Shown: positions 1-8,628 of the stretch, piece after piece | Numbering within the stretch: the first letter of the stretch is position 1 | Layout of the letters: each line of letters begins with the position of its first letter | Source: Candidatus Saccharimonadota bacterium | GTDB taxonomy: Bacteria; Patescibacteriota; Saccharimonadia; Saccharimonadales; Saccharimonadaceae | DNA length: 64,000 nt | NCBI GenBank assembly: GCA_017545525.1 | Contig: JAFWMT010000002.1 | Coordinates: forward strand, 62,001-126,000 | Direction: 5' to 3' | Position numbers and translations under genes: made by a program | Notes under the pieces: generated by a model | The model's database searches: none | What the model was told of the DNA's origin: nothing | The model's input: only the letters and a program-made list of their open reading frames with translations

Positions 1-317
1 TTCGTCGTAGTAGTCGTTGTACTCTTTTCGGTCGATAAAGTCCCGAGGTTAGAAGAATTACTTTCAGTCTTTTTCTCTTCCGTACTCTTCTCTGAACTTT
101 TCTCTGTACTATTTTTCTCAGTTTCTACTTTCGTTGAATCGTCTACGCTCACTTCGCTGATAGTTGTATTAGTTGTCGAAATGTTGTTGCGAGCAGATTT
201 TTTCGTCGCTACCACAATAATTGCAATGATTAAAATCAAAATAATCACGACTAAAACCGTCGCTATCGCGATAATCTTTCGGCGTTCTTTCTTTTCAGTT
301 TCTCCCTGATAATACAT
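1..317 (-). CDS. Membrane-anchored Ser/Thr/Glu-rich protein, partial (3' end outside window)
   Basis: The reading frame runs off the left edge; about 105 codons are visible. After a short basic N-terminus there is one strongly hydrophobic segment at about residues 14-38, followed by a low-complexity Ser/Thr/Glu/Lys-rich stretch. That suggests a signal anchor with an extended extracellular linker; any C-terminal domain is not visible. The start at 317 is supported by an AAGGAG Shine-Dalgarno about 8 nt upstream and by a promoter (-35 TTGATT 364-369, -10 TATAAT 341-346, 17-nt spacer) overlapping the end of rsmD. I do not recognise the family. Confidence 0.7.
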   Translation of the reverse strand, partial: MYYQGETEKKERRKIIAIATVLVVIILILIIAIIVVATKKSARNNISTTNTTISEVSVDDSTKVETEKNSTEKSSEKSTEEKKTESNSSNLGTLSTEKSTTTTTT

Positions 318-340
318 AATCAAAAACTCCTTATACTTCC

Positions 341-369
341 ATTATATCACACTTTTGCTAAAAAATCAA
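341..369 (-). promoter_or_regulatory. Promoter of the left-edge membrane protein gene
   Basis: On the minus strand: -35 TTGATT (364-369), 17-nt spacer, extended -10 TGA-TATAAT (341-346). The -35 overlaps the last bases of rsmD. The block from the -35 to the -10 is nearly identical to the obgE promoter (about 27 of 30 positions). Confidence 0.7.
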
Positions 370-890
370 GCTAAAAACCGGTAAATCGAGATATTAGCCT
401 GAGCATATTTCCTGGTATCCGTCAATTTTAAGTCTGGAATAACAGGGGCAGAACCCGGATGGGATAGCACTAATATCCCACCATCTTTTAAATATTTAGT
501 CAAGCTCAAAACTCCATCAATCTCAAAACTATCATATGGTGGATCCGCAATTATCACTCCGAACTCTTTATCTGTTGTAAATTTTTTTGCATCTGTGGTT
601 ACGATTTTAGCTTCCAACCCCATTTTCTCTAGATTTCTTTTTATTACCTGGCTAATTTTAGGATTTTTCTCGACAAAAACTACCTCTTTAGCTCCTCTAG
701 ACAAAGCCTCAATCCCGAGCGCTCCGCTGCCTGAAAAGGCGTCTAAAACCGCTGCTCCAGGTAAAAAGTTTTGTATCATATTAAAAAGTGCTAGCTTTTC
801 TCTTGCCCCCATTGGGTGGACTAGTTTAGAACGTGGCGACTCAATTATTCGCCCCCGATAAATTCCAGATGTGATACGAATGTTTTCCAT
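366..890 (-). CDS. rsmD: 16S rRNA (guanine966-N2)-methyltransferase RsmD
   Basis: SAM-dependent methyltransferase of 174 aa, normal for the family, that modifies G966 of 16S rRNA during 30S assembly. The N-terminal ITSGIYRGR motif is typical of RsmD. The SAM-binding glycine-rich loop DAFSGSG is at residues 50-56 and the catalytic DPPY motif at 116-119. The start codon overlaps the recG stop by one base (TAATG), so the gene is translationally coupled to recG and transcribed from the recG promoter. Confidence 0.93.
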   Translation of the reverse strand: MENIRITSGIYRGRIIESPRSKLVHPMGAREKLALFNMIQNFLPGAAVLDAFSGSGALGIEALSRGAKEVVFVEKNPKISQVIKRNLEKMGLEAKIVTTDAKKFTTDKEFGVIIADPPYDSFEIDGVLSLTKYLKDGGILVLSHPGSAPVIPDLKLTDTRKYAQANISIYRFLA

Positions 891-2905
891 TAGTTTAATG
901 TCGTTATTTGTTGATATTTTGTAATCCCTTCCATCAACTCTCTATATTTTAACATATTTTCGGGTTCTTTCAAAAACCTCTCTACATCTTTTTGTGCTCG
1001 GTGAATCAACTCCGTATCAGATAAACTCGCAATCCTTAAGTCTAATGCCCCATGCTGCAATACTCCGTAAATTTCGCCCGGACCTCTTAATTTTAAATCT
1101 ACTTCCGCCAGATAAAAACCGTCCGAGGACTTTTCTAACTCTCTTAACCGTCTCGAAGGCGAAATTTCGCCAGCAGTCAAGAGATAACATTCTGACGCTA
1201 CCGTTCCACGCCCCACTCGTCCTCTTAATTGATGGATTTGGGCGAGACCATAACTCTCCGCATTTTCAATCGCAATTAGAGTCGCATTCGGTACATCTAC
1301 CCCGACCTCAACTACGGTAGTTGAGACTAAAATCTGAGTTTCGCCCCTAGAAAATCGCTCCATAATTTCATCTTTTTCCGCCGGTTTCATTCGTCCGTGC
1401 AAAAACTCAATTTTCGCCTTCGGGAAGTCGTTTTTGAGCTTCATCCATCTCGATTTTACAGAGGTAGTTTCGGTTCTCGGATCATCATCAATTGCCTTAC
1501 AAATCCAATAAATCTGGTTTTTCGCCCCTAAAGTCGCTTGAATTTTTGGGTACAATTTCTCTCTTATCTCAATTTCTTTCAAAATCGTAGTTGTTATCGG
1601 CTGTCTACCCCGCGGTAGCTCGTTCAAAATCGAAACATCCAAATCTCCAAAAACTGTTAATTGCAAAGAACGCGGAATCGGCGTTGCTGTCATCGCTAAA
1701 AGATGCGGAGCTAATCCAGGTGGCGATTTTAAAACCAATTTTTGTCTCTGTTCCACCCCAAAACGATGTTGTTCATCAATCACCACTAGCGCTAAATCTT
1801 TAAATTCGGTATCATCAGTCAAAAGCGCGTGCGTACCAATCACCATATCTATTTCGCCATTTCGAATTTTCGTCTTTAACTCCGCTTTTTTCTTTGTCGC
1901 CCCAGTCAGAAGCGCAACTTTTATCCCGAAGGACGCTAATAACTTCGAAATTCCTTCATAATGTTGGGAAGCGAGAATCGCTGTTGGTGCCAGTAATGTT
2001 ACCTGATGACCTGCCAAAATCGCGCCATAGCTAGCGAGCGCCGCAACCATAGTCTTTCCTGAGCCAACATCTCCCTGTAAAAGCCGATTCATTGGCACAT
2101 CTCGCTCCATATTCTGGAAAATTTCCCAGGCCGCCCTTTTCTGCGCTCCTGTTAATGTAAAAGGTAATTTCTCTAAAAATTCTTTCACTTTCTCGAGATT
2201 AAACGGGATCGGCACTGCCTTTAATTTTTCATTTTCTCGTCGATTTAACTTCGACGCCAAGATTAGCTCAAACAGCTCCTCATAAGCGAGATATTTTCTA
2301 GCCTCCTTAATACTTTTTTCCGAATTAGGAAAATGGGCCAAAAAGAGCGCGCTTTTCCTTGTCCCGCTCTTAATCATCGGGAATAAATCTGGCACACTAT
2401 TAAAGATTGCTCGCGAATTATTCATAAAACGTCGAAAATCGTTTGATTTTAACGCACCATGGGCAACATAAATCGGATTTAGCCCACTCCTTAAATTCAC
2501 ATCAGTCGCTTCGGCGCATGAAGGCGAGACTAAGCTATATCGCCCATTTCTAAACTCAAAATTTCCCGAGAAGCAGTACTCTTTTTCAGGGGAAAGTTGT
2601 TTTTCACGGTATCTCTGGTTGAACCAAACTACCTTTACCGCTCCAGATTTGTCCCTTATTATTCCCTCTGTGACAGTCAGATTACGTTTTCTTGATGGGC
2701 GCGTCTTTACCTCCTCAATTTTACCCCGAATTACTACTTTTCCAGGTCGCATTTCGGCAATTGAGGTCGGCGCCTCATAATTCTCATAATCTCGAGGTAA
2801 ATTGTATAAAAAATCCTTCACGGTTTTAATCCCGTGTTTTCGTAAAATTTCCGCCGTTTTCGGCCCAATTCCCTTTAAAACCTCTACTCCGTCGTCTAGA
2901 TTCAT
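890..2905 (-). CDS. recG: ATP-dependent DNA helicase RecG
   Basis: Branch-migrating superfamily 2 helicase that remodels stalled forks and Holliday junctions. At 671 aa it is full length: an N-terminal wedge/OB region (residues 1-240), then the helicase core with Walker A GDVGSGKT at 278-285, the DEQH box at 377-380 and a C-terminal helicase domain containing the QLRGRVGRG motif. A TATAAT box (2912-2917) lies only 6 nt upstream of the ATG with no Shine-Dalgarno, so the mRNA is probably leaderless. First gene of a two-gene operon with rsmD. Confidence 0.95.
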   Translation of the reverse strand: MNLDDGVEVLKGIGPKTAEILRKHGIKTVKDFLYNLPRDYENYEAPTSIAEMRPGKVVIRGKIEEVKTRPSRKRNLTVTEGIIRDKSGAVKVVWFNQRYREKQLSPEKEYCFSGNFEFRNGRYSLVSPSCAEATDVNLRSGLNPIYVAHGALKSNDFRRFMNNSRAIFNSVPDLFPMIKSGTRKSALFLAHFPNSEKSIKEARKYLAYEELFELILASKLNRRENEKLKAVPIPFNLEKVKEFLEKLPFTLTGAQKRAAWEIFQNMERDVPMNRLLQGDVGSGKTMVAALASYGAILAGHQVTLLAPTAILASQHYEGISKLLASFGIKVALLTGATKKKAELKTKIRNGEIDMVIGTHALLTDDTEFKDLALVVIDEQHRFGVEQRQKLVLKSPPGLAPHLLAMTATPIPRSLQLTVFGDLDVSILNELPRGRQPITTTILKEIEIREKLYPKIQATLGAKNQIYWICKAIDDDPRTETTSVKSRWMKLKNDFPKAKIEFLHGRMKPAEKDEIMERFSRGETQILVSTTVVEVGVDVPNATLIAIENAESYGLAQIHQLRGRVGRGTVASECYLLTAGEISPSRRLRELEKSSDGFYLAEVDLKLRGPGEIYGVLQHGALDLRIASLSDTELIHRAQKDVERFLKEPENMLKYRELMEGITKYQQITTLN

Positions 2906-2944
2906 AGTTTCATTATACTATAATCGACTCATAAGAGGAAAATA

Positions 2945-2973
2945 TTGACAAAACACAAGCTATATGATATAAT
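2945..2973 (+). promoter_or_regulatory. Full-consensus sigma70-type promoter of a 52-aa membrane protein
   Basis: -35 TTGACA (2945-2950), exactly 17 nt of spacer, -10 TATAAT (2968-2973). Both hexamers match consensus perfectly, which is rare and implies strong transcription. The predicted leader of about 38 nt carries a GGGAGGA Shine-Dalgarno. Confidence 0.85.
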
Positions 2974-3017
2974 ACAAAGAGCACATTAAAAAAACAAGCT
3001 CAAGGGAGGAATAAATA

Positions 3018-3176
3018 ATGGCGGTATTATTTTTGATAATGGCTCTGATTCTTGTATCTGGGCTGTTCTACGTATTTTTCGTGAACGCAGAGGCAATCGT
3101 CCCGTTATTCGTTTTCGGTTTGATTTGCGTCGCGGTAGTATTAATTTATCTGGCTTGTAAAACATTTGGGCTTTAA
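3018..3176 (+). CDS. Small two-helix membrane protein (52 aa), unknown function
   Basis: A 52-residue frame with a GGGAGGA Shine-Dalgarno 8 nt before the ATG, a perfect consensus promoter upstream and a strong intrinsic terminator 15 nt after the stop, forming a complete monocistronic unit. The product is almost entirely hydrophobic, with two transmembrane segments (about residues 3-22 and 28-47) separated by a short FVNAEA turn, and ends in a short basic tail (CKTFGL). No family recognised. It could be a holin-like, toxin-like or accessory membrane peptide; the sequence does not decide. The regulatory context makes expression very likely. Confidence 0.75.
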   Translation: MAVLFLIMALILVSGLFYVFFVNAEAIVPLFVFGLICVAVVLIYLACKTFGL

Positions 3177-3190
3177 TTAGCCCCTTGCTC

Positions 3191-3212
3191 GGCGCCTCTT
3201 GGCGCCTTTTTT
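3191..3212 (+). terminator. Intrinsic terminator of the 52-aa membrane protein gene
   Basis: Perfect GGCGCC/GGCGCC stem (3191-3196 and 3201-3206) with a TCTT loop followed by six T residues. trmD ends at 3214 on the opposite strand. Confidence 0.85.
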
Positions 3213-3213
3213 C

Positions 3214-3867
3214 TTACTCTGATTTTGCCGAATGCTCTTCGCGCCACTTCGCAATTTCGCCGTGGTTGCCAGATAATAAAACGTCCGGCACGGTCATCCC
3301 CCGAAAATCATACGGCTTTGTATATTGAGGATATTCCAAGTTATTCCCCTCTGAAAACGATTCAATTTCTGCCGACGTCTCTCCTCCTAAAACTCCAGGC
3401 ACTAATCTCACGATAGAATCAATCATCGCTAGTGCTGGCAATTCTCCGCCAGTTAGAACATATTTCCCGAGCGAAATTTTATAATCTACTATTGAAAGAA
3501 TTCTCTCATCATAACCTTCATAATGCGGGCAGAGGATAATATAATGCGTATCAGAATTAGCGAAATTTCTCGCCATTTCCTGGTTCCAAATCTCGCCCAC
3601 AGGAGTAGGCAAAATTACTTTCGCTGTAGGATCCTTCGCTTTTACCGATTCAATCGCCGCAAAGACCGGCTCACACCGCAGCAGCATCCCATCTCCGCCC
3701 CCATACGGCGTATCGTCAACGGATTTATGCGGACCTAGCCCAAATTCCCTTAAATCAACAAAATCAAACTCTGCTAGCCCTTTCTCAGTCGCCTTCCACA
3801 TCATCGAAGACCGAAGATACGGTTCAATCGCCTCCCTAAATAGCGTAATTATCGTAAATTTTATCAT
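3214..3867 (-). CDS. trmD: tRNA (guanine37-N1)-methyltransferase TrmD
   Basis: SPOUT-class enzyme forming m1G37 in tRNA, needed to prevent +1 frameshifting. 217 aa, slightly short of the usual 230-250. Recognisable motifs are DDTPYGGGDGM (51-61), LCPHYEGYDERI (112-123) and the knot motif YVLTGGELP (136-144), which forms the SAM pocket. It follows the 148-aa unknown gene with a 1-nt gap and is probably co-transcribed from that gene's promoter. Confidence 0.95.
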   Translation of the reverse strand: MIKFTIITLFREAIEPYLRSSMMWKATEKGLAEFDFVDLREFGLGPHKSVDDTPYGGGDGMLLRCEPVFAAIESVKAKDPTAKVILPTPVGEIWNQEMARNFANSDTHYIILCPHYEGYDERILSIVDYKISLGKYVLTGGELPALAMIDSIVRLVPGVLGGETSAEIESFSEGNNLEYPQYTKPYDFRGMTVPDVLLSGNHGEIAKWREEHSAKSE

Positions 3868-3868
3868 T

Positions 3869-4315
3869 TTATCTGATCTTATTAGCGTCGTTTATGGCCC
3901 CCATTAGAGTTATACCATTCGGATAATCACGTGCTTGTGCTGTACCATTTCTTCTCACCACGCCCGATTCAAAGGTGCCATTATTGTCATCATCAAAAAA
4001 CGTCGCGGAAAGATTTTCGCCCAGTTTAACTCCGGCAAAACTCCCATCCTCTCTATAGTGTAAACTTACATCATGTACGCCTTTTGATTCATTCATTATA
4101 TCCATCCATTCTGCCTCGGTTTTTGGCCTATTTCTCTCCTGATCCTCTTTATTCAGCTTCGCAAAATAACCTAACGAAGCCATCGCTGCGAGAGCTGCAA
4201 CACCAAGCTTCAGCGCAGTTAGTACTTTCTTGCCACGTTTTTCGAAAGAACTCCTACTAACTTCATAATTTGTGTTATCCCGAGAATTAAAATCTTCAAT
4301 ATCGATTCTGCTCAT
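3869..4315 (-). CDS. Hypothetical single-pass membrane protein upstream of trmD
   Basis: 148 aa with a polar N-terminus, one hydrophobic segment around residues 33-50 and a soluble C-terminal part with several acidic turns (FFDDDNNGTFESG). Family not recognised. A GAGGAG Shine-Dalgarno (4321-4326) and an extended -10 TGG-TAAAAT (4335-4340) place a short leader and fix the start at 4315. Probably the first gene of a trmD transcript. Confidence 0.7.
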   Translation of the reverse strand: MSRIDIEDFNSRDNTNYEVSRSSFEKRGKKVLTALKLGVAALAAMASLGYFAKLNKEDQERNRPKTEAEWMDIMNESKGVHDVSLHYREDGSFAGVKLGENLSATFFDDDNNGTFESGVVRRNGTAQARDYPNGITLMGAINDANKIR

Positions 4316-4362
4316 GTTTGCTCCTCTACCATTTATTTTACCATATTTCTTTTGGTTTTATC

Positions 4363-4543
4363 AAAAAAAAGGATTTTTCACCACGTGCTTTAGGACTAGA
4401 GAAACGGTCTTGCGACCGTTTCTCGCGCTGATGCGCGCCCACCCTTGGGGCACATTGGTTTGTTTTAATCCGCTGTTTGTTTTTAATGTAAGTCTCCACA
4501 CTCCACTAATCATCAGTGGAACCCCTGTGAAGCGTACCAGCTT
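4363..4543 (-). ncRNA. Stand-alone structured small RNA, about 180 nt (class unassigned)
   Basis: This 300-nt gap between genes holds an independent transcription unit on the minus strand. The promoter is -35 TTGACT (4573-4578), 17-nt spacer, -10 TATTAT (4550-4555); eight U residues end the unit at 4363-4370. The predicted RNA contains a CCAC/GUGG hairpin, a stem UACAUU/AAUGUG closing an A-rich loop, a GCCC/GGGC hairpin, a GCGC/GCGC hairpin and an 11-bp perfect hairpin with a GCAA tetraloop (GAGAAACGGUC arm). The 5' GGGUUCCAC can pair with 3' GUGG and AAUCC. No hallmark of tmRNA, RNase P or SRP RNA was seen. A 6S-like RNA is possible from length and closing stem but unproven. Confidence 0.6.
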
Positions 4544-4549
4544 ATGTTT

Positions 4550-4578
4550 ATAATAAAGCATAATCGTAAAAAAGTCAA
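4550..4578 (-). promoter_or_regulatory. Promoter of the small RNA
   Basis: -35 TTGACT (4573-4578) and -10 TATTAT (4550-4555), 17-nt spacer. The -35 is nearly back to back with the -35 of the divergent obgE promoter. Confidence 0.75.
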
Positions 4579-4581
4579 GAC

Positions 4582-6057
<1,476 letters not shown>

Positions 6058-6059
<2 letters not shown>

Positions 6060-6084
6060 AGTGTTGTAAAAATTACAACACTTT
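6058..6084. terminator. Bidirectional hairpin between obgE and the LysM-CHAP gene
   Basis: Perfect 12-nt inverted repeat AAAGTGTTGTAA/TTACAACACTTT with an AAA loop, placed between two convergent genes. AT-rich and without a long U run, so a weak intrinsic terminator or a 3'-end stabilising hairpin. Confidence 0.5.
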
Positions 6085-6103
6085 ACTCTTAGAACATCTT
6101 ATT

Positions 6104-7171
6104 TTAGTGGATATAATTGAAGTTTCCTACTTTATTTGCCGGAATTGTTGCTCGAATTACTCGGTAAGGCACATAACTATAGTTCATCTCTGTTACGGTA
6201 ATCGAACCATCGCCATTCACCGCTTCAACATAACCAACATGCCCATACCAACCCGACGAAGTCTGGAAAATCGCTCCAGCAGCCGGGTTACGGTCGACTA
6301 AGTACCCATGTGCCGCTGCATTTCTTGCCCAAGCGTTCGCATTCCCAAGCAATAACGCCCCGAGATCTGGCCTCATATGCGATGCCCAGTCGACGCATTG
6401 TCCTCGTCCAATACGATAATAACCAACTACCTGGATATTTTGACGTTCCGAAGTATCGCCTAGGTAAGTATAGGTATAAGTATAGGTTTGTCTCTTTGGC
6501 GCAACATATTCCGGACGCTCTTTTTCCGGCAGTGAACCGCCCTTAATGAAAATTTTTGCCCCTTCAGTTAACCCAGATACCTCAAGATCATTCATCGCAA
6601 TAATTTCTTCTGAATTTGAGCCATATTTCTGCACAATCGATTCAATTGTATCTCCAGATTTCACCGTATAAACAATTCCACTCGAACTTGGGATATTAAG
6701 AACTGTTCCAGCTGATATATCAGTTGTTTTTAACCCATTTGACCATCTAATCTGATCTGTTGTAATCCCGTACTGTTCAGCAATCGATTCCATTGTTTCG
6801 CCTTCGGCAACGGTATACTCAATTACACCTCTAGAAATTACAATATCAGTTAGATTCGGTTTTTCTAGTTTTCCTGCTGAAGTTTGGCCTGAATCATACA
6901 TCGTCGTCGTCACGACATAGTTCGATGCGACATCTGATGCTGAGGCGAACCCTAAAGCATCTGATAAATCCGCTACTACATATAATTCCGACAACTGATC
7001 AACTGAAACCTTATAATCTTCTTCCGCAAATGAGGATAAACTCAAGCTAGCCTCTCTGTTTTGTTTATCAATCGAACCAACAAAAACCAAAGCTAAAACG
7101 AAAATTCCAGCCAAGAAATATGGTAAAACCCCCTTGAATCGTTCTAAATTACGTTTCTTCTTCTTTGTCAT
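6104..7171 (-). CDS. Membrane-anchored LysM-LysM-CHAP peptidoglycan hydrolase
   Basis: 355 aa. Basic N-terminus, membrane anchor at about residues 14-34, two LysM peptidoglycan-binding repeats (about 119-161 and 168-209), a Tyr/Thr-rich linker, and a C-terminal CHAP amidase/endopeptidase domain (about 253-350). CHAP residues visible are Cys259 in GRGQCVDWAS, His311 in YGHVGYVE and Asn330 in TEMNY. It should cleave peptide bonds of peptidoglycan outside the membrane, either its own wall during division or the host's wall. Its start overlaps the stop of the RuvX-MltG gene by ATGA, so the two wall enzymes are coupled. Confidence 0.88.
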   Translation of the reverse strand: MTKKKKRNLERFKGVLPYFLAGIFVLALVFVGSIDKQNREASLSLSSFAEEDYKVSVDQLSELYVVADLSDALGFASASDVASNYVVTTTMYDSGQTSAGKLEKPNLTDIVISRGVIEYTVAEGETMESIAEQYGITTDQIRWSNGLKTTDISAGTVLNIPSSSGIVYTVKSGDTIESIVQKYGSNSEEIIAMNDLEVSGLTEGAKIFIKGGSLPEKERPEYVAPKRQTYTYTYTYLGDTSERQNIQVVGYYRIGRGQCVDWASHMRPDLGALLLGNANAWARNAAAHGYLVDRNPAAGAIFQTSSGWYGHVGYVEAVNGDGSITVTEMNYSYVPYRVIRATIPANKVGNFNYIH

Positions 7172-8604
7172 AATGATACATTACAGAGGTTTTGGCAATG
7201 ACTGTAAATATTCTGATTATGCTCTGCCTCTGTATAACTATAATACATCAAACCATCGTCTCCTGTCAAGAAGTAAAGATAAGCTGTATCTGTTGGCTCC
7301 GCCACTGCCAGTAGGGCTGACAAGGCAGGATTAGAGATGGGGCCGCATGGCAATCCCGCATAAACTCGTGTATTATAGCAGGAATCAACCTTCAGAGCCG
7401 CCTGATTATCTTGGTACGTCTCTCTATTAGGATCAACCACATCGAGCGCGTAAGATACCGTTACGTCGCTCCCAAGCGGTATTCCGTAAGCCAGTCGTGA
7501 CAAAAATACTTGCGCTACAGTCGCCTGCTCAGAGGGAGATGCCTCTTTTTGCACCACTGAAGCCAAGGTAATCCCCTCATATAAAGACAATCCCTGTTCC
7601 TTGTACTTTTCCTCGAGGTTATTTTCGGTAATTACTTCCCCCATACCAGTTAAAAAGGTCTCCAAAATCTCTTTAACGCTGGCACTTTTATAAAATTCAT
7701 GTGTTTCACCATACAGATAGCCTTCTAACGAAGCCCCTTCTGGACGTTCCTGTAAGAATGGAAAATCATAATTTGCCTTAAATGCTTCCTCGATTTCTTC
7801 CGCTGAATAGCCTTCTTTTATCAGATTTTGCTTGATATCAAAAATCGTTTCTCCAGGGCGAATTGTAAAATTGAATACTTCCGCGACCATCTGTGCCTCC
7901 TGTTCGGCTACCCAAGCTAAATATTCTTGATGGCGTTTTTCTCTAATAAATAGTGCTACCCCTGTCGCGATTAACCCTAAAATCACTAAAATAGCAATTA
8001 CTGTAATCCACCCTGTCGCTTTTTTCATCTTATGTTTTGCCTTTTTCGTCTGTAATTTCATTTTATCTGCCTCTTTTTTAGTAATATTTGTCATTGCCTC
8101 GCCTGCCTCTATTACTGCGGCCCTTATATCCGTCACCATCTCGGGTATGTGCGAGTTATTTTGTTCTTCCACCTCTACATTTTCTTGCGCTACCGGCGTT
8201 AAATTTGCTAAATTTTCCACAAAATCTTGTAAGATAATTGTTGCCGCCTCTGCGTCGATTTCGCCCTTCTCATATTTCTTTTTCCTCTGTTTTAATCTCT
8301 CTTCCGCTACTACTGAAGTAAAGCTCTCATCTTGAAACCGTATTCTCGCGCCCGGTATTTTCTCTGTTAAGGTTTTGGCAAAATTTCTTACATAAAGTGA
8401 TTGCGCCGTTTCATTTCCTTCGTTACTTCGCGGAAGACCTAAAACAAAGATATTGGTTCCGTTAATTTTCGCCACATGTTCGATTTCCTGCCATTCTAAG
8501 CCGTCTACATCAATATACCCGACTGGTACAGCGATTCGGGTGTCCGAGTCCACTCGTGCGATACCAATGCGTTTCTCGCCTACATCTAGCCCCAATATCT
8601 TCAT
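7168..8604 (-). CDS. RuvX/YqgF - MltG fusion: RNase H-fold nuclease plus endolytic murein transglycosylase
   Basis: 478 aa with two normally separate proteins in one frame. Residues 1-137 form a YqgF/RuvX RNase H fold (LDVGEKRIGIA at 5-15, LGLPRS, late Asp in IDAEAA), the family linked to pre-16S processing and Holliday-junction resolution. A linker of about 60 aa leads to a membrane helix at 199-220. Residues 240-478 are MltG, which cuts nascent glycan strands: LEGYLYGET (293-301), ASVVQKEAS with Glu354, GLPCGPISNPALSAL. The N-half would be cytoplasmic and the MltG half outside. A GTGGAG Shine-Dalgarno precedes the start. No stop or frameshift separates the halves. Confidence 0.88.
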   Translation of the reverse strand: MKILGLDVGEKRIGIARVDSDTRIAVPVGYIDVDGLEWQEIEHVAKINGTNIFVLGLPRSNEGNETAQSLYVRNFAKTLTEKIPGARIRFQDESFTSVVAEERLKQRKKKYEKGEIDAEAATIILQDFVENLANLTPVAQENVEVEEQNNSHIPEMVTDIRAAVIEAGEAMTNITKKEADKMKLQTKKAKHKMKKATGWITVIAILVILGLIATGVALFIREKRHQEYLAWVAEQEAQMVAEVFNFTIRPGETIFDIKQNLIKEGYSAEEIEEAFKANYDFPFLQERPEGASLEGYLYGETHEFYKSASVKEILETFLTGMGEVITENNLEEKYKEQGLSLYEGITLASVVQKEASPSEQATVAQVFLSRLAYGIPLGSDVTVSYALDVVDPNRETYQDNQAALKVDSCYNTRVYAGLPCGPISNPALSALLAVAEPTDTAYLYFLTGDDGLMYYSYTEAEHNQNIYSHCQNLCNVSL

Positions 8605-8628
8605 TTTTTACTCCACATTTGCTTAAAG

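Noticed and set aside
4500-4540. CUGAUGA motif suggesting a hammerhead ribozyme in the small RNA
   Set aside because: The motif is in the loop of a simple CCAC/GUGG hairpin and the matching GAAA and stem arrangement are missing.
4272-4553. 93-aa plus-strand frame in the same gap
   Set aside because: Antisense to the small RNA and to the start of the 148-aa gene; no start signal.
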